From positions 47,576,574 to 47,640,573 of the forward strand of contig NC_065921.1 in the NCBI RefSeq assembly GCF_024586455.1: a stretch of DNA of 64,000 nt. The letters run 5' to 3'. The stretch comes from Bactrocera neohumeralis (lineage: Eukaryota > Arthropoda > Insecta > Diptera > Tephritidae). The notes beneath the pieces were generated by a model. The model was not told where the DNA came from, made no database searches, and saw only the letters and a program-made list of their open reading frames with translations. Both the position numbers and the translations under genes were made by a program. Numbering within the stretch: the first letter of the stretch is position 1; every line of letters begins with the position of its first letter. Of this stretch, positions 42,957 through 54,771 are shown in pieces.

Positions 42957-44643
42957 TTTTCTTCTTCCTCTTAATTGGCGTAGACACCGCTTACGCGATT
43001 ATAGCCGAGTTAACATCAGCGCGCCAGTCGTTTCTTCTTTTCGCTACGTGGCGCCAATTGGATATTCCAAGCGAAGCCAGGTCCTTTTCCACTTGGTCCT
43101 TCCAACGGAGTAGAGGTCTTCCTCTTCCTCTGCTTCCCCCGGCGGGTACTGCGTCGAATACTTTCAGAGCTGGAGTGTTTTCATCCATCCGGACAACATG
43201 ACCTAGCCAGCGTAGCCACTGTCTTTTGAGGACCGTCAATCTACGCTGGCTAGGCCGCTGTCTTTTAATTCGCTGAACTATGTCGATGTCGTGGTAAATC
43301 TCGTACAGCTCATCCTTCCATCGAATGCGATATTCGCCGTGGCCAACGTGCAAAGGACCATAAATCTTTCGCAGAATTTTTCTCTCGAAAACTCGTAACG
43401 TCGACTCATCGGTTGTTGTCATCGCCCAAGCCTCTGCACCATATAGCAGGACGGGAATTATGAGAGACTTATAGAGTTTAACTTTTGTTCGTCGAGAGAG
43501 GACTTTACTTTTCAATTGCCTACTCAATCCGAAGTAGCACCTGTTGGCAAGAGCAATCCTGCATTGGATTTCCAGGCTGACATTGTTGGTGTTGTTAATA
43601 CTGGTTTCTAAATAGACGAAATTATCTACAACTTCAAAGTTATGACTGTCAACAGTGACGTGAGTGCCAAGTCGCGAGTGCGACGACTGTTTGTTTGATG
43701 ACAGGAGATATTTCGTCTTGCCCTCGTTCACTACCAGACCCTTTTCCAGTCTGGAGAAAGCAGAAATAACGGCGCGGGTGTTGAGGCCAATGATATCAAT
43801 ATCATCCAGGACTGAAGCCACACTGATAAGGTCCAATCAGTTTGATGACGGTGGGCTTTAATCTTTCACACAATACGCTCGATAGAACCTTATATGCGAT
43901 GTTGAGGAGGCTAATCCCACGGTAGTTGGCGCAGATTGTGGGGTCTTCTTTTTTATGGATTGGGCATAGCACACTTAAATTCCAATCGTTGGGCATGCTT
44001 TCGTCCGACCATATTTTACAAAGAAGCTGATGAATGCTCCTTATCAGTTCTTCGCCGCCGTGTTTGAATAACTCGGCCGGCAAACCGTCGGCCCCTGCCG
44101 CTTTGTTGTTCTTCAGGCGGGCAATTGCTATTCGAACTTCTTCATGGTCGGGCAATGGAACGTCTGCTCCATCGTCATCGATTGGGGAATCGGGTTCGCC
44201 TTCTCCTGGCGTTGTGCGTTCACTGCCATTCAGCAGGCTGGAGAAGTGTTCCCTCCATAATTTAAGTATGCTCTGGGCATCGGTCACTAGATCACCTTTG
44301 GGGGTTCTACAAGAGTATGCTCCGGTCTTGAAACCTTCTGTAAGCCGCCGCATTTTTTCGTAGAATTTTCGAGCATTACCCCTGTCGGCCAGCTTATCAA
44401 GCTCTTCGTACTCACGCATTTCAGCCTCTTTCCTTTTCTGTCTGCAAATGCGTCTTGCTTCCCACTTCAACTCTCGGTATCTATCCCATCCCGCACGTGT
44501 TGTGGTCGATCGTAACTGTTTTCTCTCCGCTGCGACACGGCACTCCTCGTCGTACCAGCTGTTCTTTTGCACTTTCCGAAAACCAAAGGCTTCGGTTGCA
44601 GCTGTACGTAAGGAATTTGAAATGCCGTCCCACAGTTCCCTTG
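42957..44643 (-). mobile_element. RTE-like LINE, copy B, 5'-truncated, RT block deleted
   Basis: The 3' end lies at 42957 with an AAGAGGAAGAAG tail. Sequence follows copy A to about 44643, where it stops abruptly after GTCCCACAGTTCCCTTG, so endonuclease is absent. Between GFSPG and DDIDIIG about 380 bp present in copy A is missing (junction near 43806). Also, a segment carrying CCACTGTC/TGACGGTC is present near 43220-43260 as an inverted pair. No clear target duplication. Confidence 0.85.
42991..44572 (-). pseudogene. RTE-like LINE RT and C-terminal domain, copy B
   Basis: Two long overlapping frames. 44572-43802 (256 codons) covers WYDEECRVAAERK, ICRQKRKEAEMREYEELDK, FKTGAYSCRTPKGDL, RLKNNKAAGADGLPAELFKH, NDWNLSVLCPIHKKEDPT and GPYQCGF. 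43836-42991 (281 codons) covers DDIDIIGLNTRAV, LVVNEGKTKYLLSS, VYLETSINNTNN, LYGAEAWAMTTTDESTLRVF, LRWLGHVVRMDENTPALKVF and RGRPLLRWKDQVEKDLASLG. Although the frames are long, the RT segment between them is deleted and the Tyr-Ala of YADD is lost, so no polymerase is possible. Confidence 0.85.
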
Positions 44644-46970
44644 TTTTGCAAGAGCAAGAGAATCCCCCTATAATGATTGTAACACTGAACCCTCTTTAGT
44701 GGTGGTAGAAATGTCACATCTCTATTGTACCAACCAAACAACAACTGAACAGCTAAATAATCAAGTTATAGACGTTAGGTTTTTCTCAGATATATTTATA
44801 ATGAGTCGGCGCATATGTAATAACGTTTTGATAGGTTCTTTCTACTAAAAGCCCTATCGAAGTTGTTTCTACAAAAAAGCTTAACCGTTTAGATTGATAC
44901 TGATTAAGTCACAATAGGAGTATCATAAATGTCAAGATAAGAAAACCTTAAATAGTATAAAGACCCCTCATAAGCAATTTCTTTTTAATGAGAATAAATG
45001 GTGGAAAAATGTTTCTGAATTCTTGATTTTATAAACTTAACGCGGAGCTATTTAATATTCTTTTAGAATGAGTCAGAAATTCTCTCAAACTAAGTTTTCT
45101 CCTTTTATAAAACGAGTACTCGATTCAAGATATCTTTTTGGAAGCCTATCACAAATTTATGACATGCTCCTAATAGAAAACTTCCAGAACTATTAACAGT
45201 AATACCCAGGACAGCATCCTCCTTTCAGTAAATTCTCTTAATCTCTGTCTCTATTGTTTTGGCTCTCTCCACTATATTTTCGCTATATTTTTCTGCCTCT
45301 CTCTTTCGCTTTATTTTGAAGCGCCGTTTGCCATTTTGAAAGTGACATGAATTGAAGTGGTGTGCAGCGTTTACTTAAATCGTAAGGCATTTAAATTTGA
45401 GGTTGAATGACGGAAGTAACGTAGAGGGCCGCAGTGCTCACAAACATATGGAAAGCTCGAAGTGGATTTACAAGAAATACTGCTTTCTTAGAAATACTTA
45501 CCTCTCGTAAAGCACATATGTTTATGTACATATGTATATGTACGCATCTAGAAAGTGGTAGATTTGGGTTCCAGGCAGCTACTAAGTGCCTCGCTGGTGC
45601 AGCAGAGCTGCCGCAAAGCTTTGCCAAAAGGCCTAACGCATGTTTTTATAAGTGCGCTGTATAACTTTCAGCTGGTATAACATCAAGTGAGTCAGCTGAA
45701 TAGCGGAAAATCAAACAAGCTCAGCGTCGGGGGGGAAAAACAATAACAGCAACAACCGATTTCTAAGAATAATGTTATTTAGTGCGAGTAAGAGGCTGGG
45801 CTGAACAGTGATTGAATGCAATTCGAAAGCGAAGGAAAATATTAAATGCAGAGCAAATAGCAAATGTGTGGAGTTAAAGTGCCGTTAAGCCAACGTGGCA
45901 TAAGTTGTAAAGAGTGTGCTCGGAAGGTTAAAAGTAAACTGTGGCGCACCGTGGAGTCATGTGTAAAATATATGGTAATGAATTTGTTTCTTTGTACTCT
46001 CTCCCATTTCAAGCTAAGCACATGCTAAAGCAGGCGACGTTGGTTCCGACATTAAAAGCTTTGGAACCTCCTGTTCCCGTTATTCCACCAACAACTAACG
46101 ACATATGTCGAACAACTCAAACAAGTGCAAAACGATAAAAAATTACAGCCATCAAGAACTTATTTGAAGCTGTGTAATATGGTAAACAAGCACGCATAAA
46201 CCTTGTATATGTATATATCTGTTGACTGCACATTTTAGGCATTACAGGGACCACAAGTGTGCACCCTTACCCATTTGTACACCCCTTCAATTCTCTCACT
46301 TCCTCAACCCACTTTTCACTCGTCATCAACAGCAGTCAAAAGTGATGCTTGCTTCGCGTTTAATTTATGTTGGTGCGCATAGCGTATTAAAGTTCGTGTT
46401 CAACAAGCTTGTCAACAGGCGTAACAACTGCAGCGATAACAGCAAAAACCACAACAAAGACAACACTCAAAGCGGTAACAAAATTATTTGAAATAGTCAC
46501 TAAATCAGTGCTTTTTATATACACACACACACACATCTACATGTATATTATCTCGAAAATACAAACATACATTTATCCCGTTTACATACTTTTGCACGCT
46601 ATTGCGTAATGCAAACGCATTCACCTGCAGTAACTAGTGCCAACATCTTTGGTAGGTTGCTCATACGACACGGCTTACATTGACAGACATACTATACACT
46701 AACGCTGCTCACACACTCTACCACCACTACTTATACTATTGCAACAACTATCACCACTTAGCTGTGTACCTATTGACTGTCACTCAAATGGCGAATGCCA
46801 CTCGATCTGGGTGAATGTCAGCAGCAAGTGTTTGAAAATGTCGTTTGGTGATGAGTGGCTGGTTGGTTGGGAGAAACGCACATTTTTTTCATAGGTTTTA
46901 TAATTGAACAGTTTTGACTCTAGAAAAACACATCCTAAGAACCAATCGATGGTAATATGGATTCAAATAA
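44644..46970. other. No gene recognised
   Basis: About 2.3 kb without supportable coding or repeat signal apart from CA repeats near 46523-46534. Small frames (45391-45664, 45941-46138, 46222-46491) show no domain. Possible host DNA. Confidence 0.4.
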
Positions 46971-46974
46971 CGAG

Positions 46975-47875
46975 TAATGAATTATATTTAATTGAAGTAA
47001 GAGATCACTATGGATTTCTACAATTGTGTAAAAAATTAGATATATTGATGAAACTTGATATGCAGGTTTCTTAGCACAAAAAAAATTACGAGTTCATAAA
47101 TGGGCGTAATCGGACCATTGCCACGCCCACAAATCGCCATTAACCGTAAACATATAAAGTGCCATAACTAAACACAAAATTAATACTTAAAACTCTAATT
47201 TGGCACAGTGGATCGCAATAGCCAGGGTTATCTGTGGGCAAAAATTATTGAAAAAGTTGGCGTGGCCGCGCTCTCTAATAAGTTTAATGTATATATTACC
47301 CAAACCACTACAGCTGCAACAACCAAATTCGCCCAGCACGAATACAACAAGAACTTCAACCGATAGTGCGAAATTGGATGAATTTGGATGAAAACTCCGT
47401 TCACTCCTCATATAACAGTATACATACTACTAAAAGCGCGATAAATCAATAACTAAATGCGACAGAATCGTAGAAATGGTATGACAAGGCTTTATAGGGA
47501 CCGGGGTAAAAATTGGACGATGGACGTGGCACCGCCCCTTTTTTGGTGAAATCCCATACCTCGATATCCGACTGACCGATTTCGACAAAATTTGGTACGC
47601 GGCGTTCTTATATTTCTATACCACATTATGAAAAATGGCTTCCATATACTACATATAATGGTTTTCGTTTTTCTAACAAACTTTATGTGTCTCTCAGTAT
47701 AGGATTTATGTGTATATAGTATATGTATACATAAAATTGCTTGGATTTCGATCCTCAGGTTGACGTTTCACACCATAAAGTATTTCCCTAGCTTATATTT
47801 TTGTAAATTGTTAGAGTAAAAAATCTTCGGTTGAACTCGAACTTAGCACTTTCTTACTTATTTTTTATAAAACAC
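46975..47875 (+). mobile_element. Diverged mini-me-like element, copy M5
   Basis: Shares the layout and phrases of M1: GATGAAACTTGATATGCAGG, GGGCGTAATCGG, GCCACGCCCACAAA, CATATAAAGTGCCATAACTA, GGCGTGGCCGCGC, GATTTCGACAAAATTTGGTA, then a hairpin-like TTCGGTTGAACTCGAA (about 47830-47845) and an end CTTTCTTACTTATTTTT. Sequence is clearly more diverged and the GTCY tract is missing, so this is an older or separate subfamily. Confidence 0.6.
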
Positions 47876-48350
47876 ATTCGTAATTATTGCAAAGAAAATT
47901 TGAGATTTCATTCGGTTAGCTTAGTCTGCTGTAGTTTTCTACTTTTTTTAAAGTAGGAGATTTGAAAACGGACATAAGAAATTTCATTAATTTAGTAGTT
48001 CGAAGAAATTATGTTGAAAGAATTCTACCTATGAAGTAACTAAGACAGATTCATGTTAACTTAAAGGAAGAACTATATGGACACAATATTCTCGCCACCC
48101 CTATTCGATATTAAATGGGGAAATATCTCCAGAACAGACGTCGGTTTCATTGGAAGACTCCAAGTATTAATCATTAAGGAAAGAAGTACTTATAATACTA
48201 AAATGGTCTGATGTCGACGGTTTCGACAAATGAACAGCTTATTATTAAGAAAAATGCGTGTGCAAAATTTTAAATCGATATCTCACAGGCTGAGGGACTA
48301 GTTCACGTATATACAAACAGGCGAACGATGTGCTATAGTTTTCAAATAAT
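47876..48350. other. No gene recognised
   Basis: Spacer between M5 and the small mariner derivative. No supportable feature. Confidence 0.4.
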
Positions 48351-48817
48351 GGGTTGTCAAAAAAGTCTTGCGGTAATTTTATTGAATTTTTTTTTATTGA
48401 AATTGAAATGAATTTTTGATGACTCATGCCCAGCTCTTGACCGATGCTACGGCTGCTACTATGCCGGTCTCTTTCGACCAATTCAGCGATTTTATCGCAA
48501 TTTTCGACGGCAGACCTTCCGGAGCGTGGCGCATCTTCGACCAGCTCTACACCAGAACGAAAACATTGAAACCATCGTTGTGCGGTGGAAATGGAAACTG
48601 TATCGGGTCCATAAACTGCATAAATTTTATTGGCGGCTTGAGATGCATTTTTGCCTTTATCGACGACTTAAAAGAAACGACAAACAATCAAAACACGTTA
48701 GCGCGAGAAATGAGCTTTCCAAAAAGGTATAGCATGACCCGATGCGACGAATAAAACTAGAACTACGCGCTTTCAGCGCCAACTAGCACAAATACCGCAA
48801 GAATTTTTTGACAACTT
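48351..48817 (-). mobile_element. Mariner-derived MITE retaining only the DNA-binding half
   Basis: Terminal inverted repeats of 23 bp: GTTGTCAAAAAAGTCTTGCG at 48353 and its near-perfect complement ending GACAAC at 48815 (one mismatch). About 465 bp long. On the minus strand it encodes a transposase N-terminus with no catalytic domain. TSD not certain. Confidence 0.8.
48375..48700 (-). pseudogene. Mariner transposase N-terminal domain only
   Basis: Minus-strand codons give ASQAANKIYAVYGPDTVSIS, TAQRWFQCFRSG and ELVEDAPRSGR, then CDKIAELVERDRHSSSRSIG and QELGMSHQKFI: two helix-turn-helix units joined by the GRPS-type linker. This is the terminal-repeat-binding part of a mariner transposase. 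It runs into the left end without DDD residues. There is a frame interruption near 48490 and no clean start codon. Confidence 0.75.
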
Positions 48818-48993
48818 TATATAAACCTAAGGAGTTTAAAGGAATCACAGACACACTTATGATTTTCATGAAAGAAAAATCCGTTTCAATACAACATCAT
48901 AACTTTGAACTGCTTAAATACGACAATTTCATAACTTATCACTAAATACGACAAAAAACCCTCTCACAAATAAGTAGACGTCTCCATCCACCG
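48818..48993. other. Short spacer
   Basis: Nothing recognised. Confidence 0.4.
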
Positions 48994-49007
48994 AACATTT
49001 CACAAAT
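48994..49007. repeat. Left direct repeat flanking LINE copy C
   Basis: AACATTTCACAAAT, identical to 51542-51555. Interpreted as the target-site duplication. Confidence 0.7.
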
Positions 49008-51541
49008 ATTTTGTTCTTTATTACTGGCGTAGAAACCGCCAGTAGTTTCTTGTTTTCACGAGGTGGCGCCAATTGGAGATTCCAAGCTAAGCCAGGTCCT
49101 TCTCCACCTGGTCCTTCCAAAGGAGTGAGGGCCTTCCTCTTCCTGTGCTTCCCCCGGCGGGTACTTCGATGAATACTTTCAGAGCTGGAGTGTTTCCATT
49201 CATTCGGACGATATTACCTTACCAGCGTAGCCGCTGTCTTTTAATTCGCTTAACTAAGTCAATGTCGTCGTATATCTCATACAGCTCATCGTTCCATCGA
49301 TGCGATATTCGCCGTGGCCAGCGCGCAAAGAACTATAAATCTATCGCAGAACTTTTCTATCGTAAACTCGTAACGTCGACTCATCAGATGTTGTCATCGT
49401 CCATGCCTCTGCATCATATAGCAGAGAATAATGATTGATTTATGTATACAGTTTTGTTTCTGTTCGTCGAGAAAGACTTTACTTCTCAATTGCCTACTTA
49501 GTCACCTGTTGGCAAGAGATATTCTGCGTTGGATTTCGAGGCTGATGTTGTTGTTGGTGTTGATGCTGGTTCCAAGCCAGACGAAATTATTCACAACTTC
49601 GAAGTTATGACTGTCAACAGTGACGTGGAGATATTTCGTCCTGTCCTCGTTCACCACCAGACCCATTTGCTTCGCTTCCTTATGCATTCTGGAGAAAGCA
49701 GAACCAACAGCATGGTTGGTCAGTTGTTGATTTGCCAGGTCTAAAGCCACACTGATAAGATCCAATCAGTTTGTTGACGGTGGGCTTTAATCTTTCACAC
49801 AATACGCTCTATAGATCCTTATACGCGATGTTGAGGAGGCTAATCCCACGGTAGTTGACGCAGATTGTGGGGTCTCCCATTTTGTGGATTGGGCAGAGCA
49901 CACTTAAATTTCAATCGTTGAGCATGCTATCGTCCGACCATATTTTACAAAAAAGCTGACGCATGCTCTTTATCAGCTTTTCGCCGTCGTGTTTGAATAG
50001 CTCTGCTGGCAATCCATCAGTCCCCGCCGCTTTGCTGTTCTTCAGACGGATAATTGCTATTCGAACTTTTTTATGGTTGGGCAATGGAACGTCTGCTCCA
50101 TCGTCATCGATTGGAAAATCGGGTTTGCCTTCTCCTGGCGTTTTACTTTCACTGCCACTCAGCAGGCTGGAGAAGTGTTCCATCCATAATTTTAGAATGC
50201 TCTGGGCATCGGTTACTATTTCACCTTTGGGGGTTCTACAAGCGTATGCTCCGGTCTTGAAACCTTCTGTTAGTTGCCGCATCTTTTCGTAGAATTTTCG
50301 AGCATTATCTCTGTCGGCCAGCTCATCAAGCTCTTTGTACTCACGCATTTCGGCCTCTTTCCTTTTCTGTTTGCAAATGCGTCTCGCTTCCCTCTTCAAC
50401 TCTCGGTATCTATCCCATCCCGCACGTGTTGTGCTCGATCGTAACGTTGCGAGGTAGGCAGTATGTTTTCTCTCCGCTGCGATACGGCACCCCGCATCGT
50501 ACCAGTAGTTCTTTTACATTTTCCCAAAACCAATGGTTTCGGTTGCAGCTGTACGTTAGGAGCTTGAAATTCTGTTCACAGTTCCCTTAATCCGAGTTGT
50601 TGACGGGTGCTCTCAGTGAGCAGGAGTGCAAGTCGAGTAGAAAATTGTTCGGGTATCTGTTGTGATTGCAGCTTCTCGACGTCGAACGTTCCTTGTGTTT
50701 GTTGTCGTGCGTTTTTTGCTGCACAGAATCGGTTGCAAATATCACAACATGATCGATCTGGCTGGTGGCTTTTCGTTCCGGAGACAGGCAGGTAGCTTGA
50801 TGTATTTTCTTATGCTGGAATCTAGTACTACAGATAATCACATTTTAGGCCCCGGCGAAGTCGATCAGCCTGAACCCATTTGGGAATGTTTCTTCGTGCA
50901 GGCTTAATTTACCGACTGTTGCGTCGAAGATAACTTCCTTGTCCACCCTGGTGTTAAAGTCGTCAAGCACGATTTTAACATCGTGGCGGGGGCAGCTCTC
51001 ATAGGTGTGCTCCAAGCGTTCATAGAAGGCATCTTTGATCACATCGTCATTCTCTTCCGAAGGGGCAAGGGCGCAAATCAGCGATATGTTGAAGAATCTC
51101 GCGATGATGTCAGCCTTTATTTTCACAAGGTCATCAACCTGCTGGGCAGCGGCACCTTCCCAATTAAGGGACCGGACATTCCAGGTGCATACCCTCAAAT
51201 CGTAGTCCTTATTTCGTTTGCCATGGTCGTCATCAAAAAGGGGGTTTCTCTTCCGAGGCTGTTTGTTCCTTTTCATTGGGGGTGTTTTTTTACGTGGCGG
51301 GTCCCAAACCCAGCGCACAACTCTGTGGAGTGGATATTTCACTTTCTCACTTTAGCTCGCCCTCAAACGGATGTTCTTAGGTTACCCAAAGAATACTAGG
51401 TCAAAGACCTGAAGTCGTGAGCTGCTTGACCCATATGTAAAAGAATCGTTTCAGGCTACTCCCAAGTGAATGACGATCAGAGAACTTTCCTCACTTGCTT
51501 GAACTTCTATACATAACTCTATCCTCCAAATTTTCATTTCC
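49008..51541 (-). mobile_element. RTE-like LINE, copy C, RT-deleted subfamily
   Basis: Extends from a degenerate 3' tail (TAATAAAGAACAAAAT on the minus strand) to the 5' end near 51530 and is flanked by a 14 bp direct repeat. It is the most substituted of the four copies. It has the same compound RT deletion as copy D (junction near 49710, GAACCAACAGCATGGTTGGT) and shares diagnostic bases with D such as CTCTATAGATCCTTATACGC (49806). Additional private losses occur in the endonuclease (near 50735 and 51100). Confidence 0.85.
49502..51342 (-). pseudogene. RTE-like LINE EN/RT remnant, copy C
   Basis: 51342-50845 (165 codons) gives the N-terminus: HRVVRWVWDPPRKK, DLRVCTWNVRSLNWEG (catalytic Asn motif WNVR), DDLVKIKADI, then a deletion and FFNISLICALAP and IVLDDFNTRVDKE (GDFN changed to DDFN). 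50399-49911 gives the linker and EDAQ..LKLWMEHFSSLLSG, RLKNSKAAGTDGLPAELFKH. 49765-49502 carries HAVGSAFSRMHKEAKQMGLV and VWLGTSINTNNN. The YADD block is missing. Frames 49010-49440 contain eroded C-terminal codons. Confidence 0.8.
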
Positions 51542-51555
51542 AACATTTCACAAAT
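51542..51555. repeat. Right direct repeat flanking LINE copy C
   Basis: AACATTTCACAAAT, matching 48994-49007. Confidence 0.7.
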
Positions 51556-51955
51556 GTAACCCTGAAATGAAAGGCTAAAATATGGAAAACAAATCAAAAG
51601 TGTTTGATTCAACCTTGTCACGTCAAGTAAAAGGCAGCACTGCATATTGATCAGGAGCGACACATACATACATACAGTATATCTATCTATGTTATAAAAC
51701 ACACCTGCTAATATATGTATACAAATACAAATATATTACATTATTCAAAATTGACTAACACTCCACTCACTTTCACTAAAATCCACACACACTTGCATAG
51801 TGTTGTAGTAGAAATAACATGGAAACAGTGTTAGCATTGGAGCGCCAGCATTAGCAAAAAGTGACAGCCTTGACTTGTGACTCCCCAAAGAAATCATACA
51901 AAAATATAATGATATGAAGAAGGAGGGCGCAACAAAATTTCAAAGAATCAAATTA
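51556..51955. other. No gene recognised
   Basis: AT-rich spacer with TACATACATACA near 51662. Confidence 0.4.
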
Positions 51956-52862
51956 TACAAGGTGCTTTCCAAAGTAAACAGGACTTAAAAAAACAGAATA
52001 AATGGTTTTTTCGGCAAAATCAGTTTATTGTATTCAAAATAGTCTGCTTCTGCTTCAATACAGCTTTTTTCAGGGTCCAAAAACATGTCGAACGAGTGTT
52101 TTAGATCGTTGGCCGGTATGTCCGTCAGTATGCCGGTGCAAGCCTTTTGAATGGCCTCTACGTCTGCATAACGCTTTCCTTTGATGGGCAAATGGATTTT
52201 TCCGGTACCATATCAGGTGAATACAGGGAGTGGTTAATGGTTATAATGTGATTTTTGGTCAAATAATCGTCCTTTGAATGTTGTACTCTGAGCAATTTTT
52301 GGTCGTGAGTCAATTTGTGCGGAACAAACCGTGCACACACCTTTCGTAAGCCCAAATGTTCGGTCAAAATGTGAAAAATCGATGTCTTGCAGATGTTCAT
52401 TCCATTTTCATGACTTTCAATGATGATTTCGGCTGATTTTTGATAAATTCACGTACATTTTCGATAGAATTTCCGGTGATCACGGATTTTGAATGGCCCA
52501 CATCTTGATTGTCATTTATATCCTCACGACCACTTTGAAAACCTTGAAACCACTCGTGCACTCTGCTTCGAGATAGGCAATCATCGCCATAAACTTTTAA
52601 CATCAATTGAAACGTTTCGATAAAAGTTTTACCAATTTTAAAACAAAATTTAATCTTGGCTTTTTGTTCGAAGCTCATTTCCGCACGGATAACATACACA
52701 TACTGACACTTAAAACGGAATAACTTTACTTCCAAACTATGAAATGTCATGAAATTCTCACTGGACAATCGATAAAGGTAGCAAATTTTAACACAACAGT
52801 TGACATATAGACGACGCTACCAGGGGGCGCTCGATTCCTGCTTACATTGGAAAGCACCTTGA
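51956..52862 (-). mobile_element. Mariner family 1, copy 3
   Basis: Inverted repeats TACAAGGTGCTTTCCAAAGT at 51956 and a matching CATTGGAAAGCACCTTGA end at 52862, which match each other better than those of copy 1. About 907 bp, so internally deleted relative to copy 1. It preserves the N-terminal half that copy 1 lost. Confidence 0.85.
51990..52768 (-). pseudogene. Mariner family 1 transposase, copy 3
   Basis: 52675-52397 encodes MSFEQKAKIKFCFKIGKTFI, ETFQLMLKVYGDDCLSRSRV, HEWFQGFQSGREDIND, SKSVITGNSIENVREFIKNQ and PKSSLKVMKME: an intact-looking two-HTH DNA-binding domain with a Met start near 52675. Then 52400-52158 gives HILTEHLGLRKVCARFVPHK and jumps (deletion of the first catalytic Asp block) to DYLTKNHIITINHSLYSPDM. 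52191-51985 gives the C-terminus ELKHSFDM.. type. The second Asp motif is lost. Inactive. Confidence 0.8.
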
Positions 52863-53355
52863 GAGCGAATAATGAAAAGAATATAAACACGAAAGGGTTG
52901 ATAATATTGCAGTGGAATAGAAATTTTGAGAAAGGAGTTGGAAAGGAAAAATAAAGATACATTAAAAGGTTAGACGAATATAAAGAGTTTCTTCCTTGAG
53001 ATTAATGAATTGGTACCTCCAAAAAAATAATAATAATATCTTTTTTGCTTTTTAGTCGCTCGATAATTTTACGTAAATTTATAAATAACATTTTAACATT
53101 TAATGGCATATTGCTAAAACTTTCGTGTAATGTAAATCTAGTTTGATCTTTTCCAATAATAAAAATGAGGACTGAGAACCATTTTAATCTTAGCAAAAAC
53201 TTGTTAGATATAAATCTAACAAGACAGCACTAGCCGAGCTCTAATACTTGTAAACTTTCTCTATTCGCTCCTTCACGTCACATGTTCAACCGGCATCTTA
53301 AGTATTTAAGTACCCTAGCCACCGCCCCTTCTTCGTCTACTTTCTTCAATAATTT
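52863..53355. other. No gene recognised
   Basis: Spacer between mariner copy 3 and the short TIR element. Confidence 0.4.
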
Positions 53356-53672
53356 ATGTGCTGAACACATAGAGCGCGACAGACTGCAAGCGGCATCCGT
53401 CAAATATTAAAATACACACGTTCTTATGGACACAGTTATTTAGACAGTTGAACGATTACACGACTGCAGGTTTTCACTTGTCGCTCTCGCTAACTTGAAA
53501 ATATTTTTAAAATTGCCGACGACAGTAGAGAGGACAGTAGAGTTAACTGTAGAGTGGAGAGTGATGCCACTAATATGTGAAATGTAAAATTATTCAAAGC
53601 TCTAACAAACCTGACGTTATTTTACAAATAAAAGCATAAAATAGTCTGTCGCGCTCTATGTGTTCAGCACAT
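53356..53672. mobile_element. Unassigned TIR element, short form
   Basis: 317 bp. Inverted repeats ATGTGCTGAACACATAGAGC then GCGACAGACT at 53356, and AGTCTGTCGCGCTCTATGTG then TTCAGCACAT ending 53672. They are nearly perfect over about 30 bp, better than in the 18730 copy. Its interior matches 19035-19327 in inverse orientation (phrases AAAGCTCTAACAAACCTGAC, ATTAGTGGCATCA-type, GACAGTAGAG repeats). Relative to the long form about 280 bp next to one terminus is missing, the join being at GCATAAAATAG|TCTGTCGCG. Confidence 0.85.
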
Positions 53673-54771
53673 TATGCATACCTCTTCTCAATTTTCATTT
53701 ATTTATTCCTTAATTTTAAAAATCCGAAAATTGAATAGGCAAACCGAAAGCAAGCACAGTCGGGATGAGAAATTGCTTCGCGGCGCACCCAAGCAAAAGC
53801 GAAAAGCGTTCAAAATTAGCAGCAAAGCAGCCGAATGAATAATTTATAAGGCAACACCGCGCAAAAGAGGAGACGAACAAAGGAGCAGCGTATGAAAAGA
53901 GCTCGTTAGGACCAGCAGTGTCGAGCTGGCGTCGTTGCGAACATATGTTTGCGGCTGAATTAAAGTGCAAAATCAGATATCGCAAATGAGATGAAGTGGA
54001 AATGGAACGTTAAAAGAGCTCATAATTGAGCGGAGTTTTGCGGTGTGTAGAATTGTAAGGAGGAAAACTTAATGTTTCTGAGAATAATTTGATTACCCAT
54101 CACTTGACATGTGGACAGAGAATTTGGTCTTTATAAAGAGTACAGAGTGTAAATTAGTAAAGGTATTAAATGGTTAAGAAATTAATAGCTTAGTGGATCA
54201 AAGACGGGCTACAACTAATCTTCCAATTTTAAAGACAAATTAATTTTACATAAGCTGAAGTATCAAGTAAAAAAATGAAAATTTCTGCGAATTGAAGGAA
54301 TAAAAAAAATCTAATATAGATTTATTTAATAGTTCGGTCCTCTAAACGAAAAATATCTTAGAAACGGAACTGTTCGCAAATTGTTGAGGCAATTTTTTAA
54401 CTCGTCTGCTCTACAACTTCAAAATACAGTATATGTATATCCATTAAAAATGATAATAAATATGTACATAATTTGTTTATATTTCTAGATTTAGCTGTTC
54501 TTTAACCGAAAAGGGAATCTATCGCCCGGGCAATATTCAAGAGCACTAAGCATCTTGGAAAAACTAGTACAGATTCCTTGCTCATCGACTTGTATTTGTT
54601 GGGGCGCATATATATGTATGTAATCTATGGTACAACAAAAAACTAACTTCTTAGAAACATAACAATTGAAAAGTCCCCGGCCTACCATAGTAAAACACTT
54701 TTTTTTACATAATAGGCAATAAAAACATAGTTCCCTTCAAAGATGATACACTCCAACTTTTTGATTCCATT
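53673..54771. other. No gene recognised
   Basis: An 89-codon minus frame (53716-53985) has no recognised domain. Nothing else supportable. Confidence 0.4.

Noticed and set aside
43205..43262. Inverted CTACGCTGGCTAGG / CCTAGCCAGCGTAG pair in copy B as a possible hairpin regulatory site
   Set aside because: It arises because a short piece of the LINE is duplicated in inverse orientation within this copy; it is a local rearrangement without sign of function.
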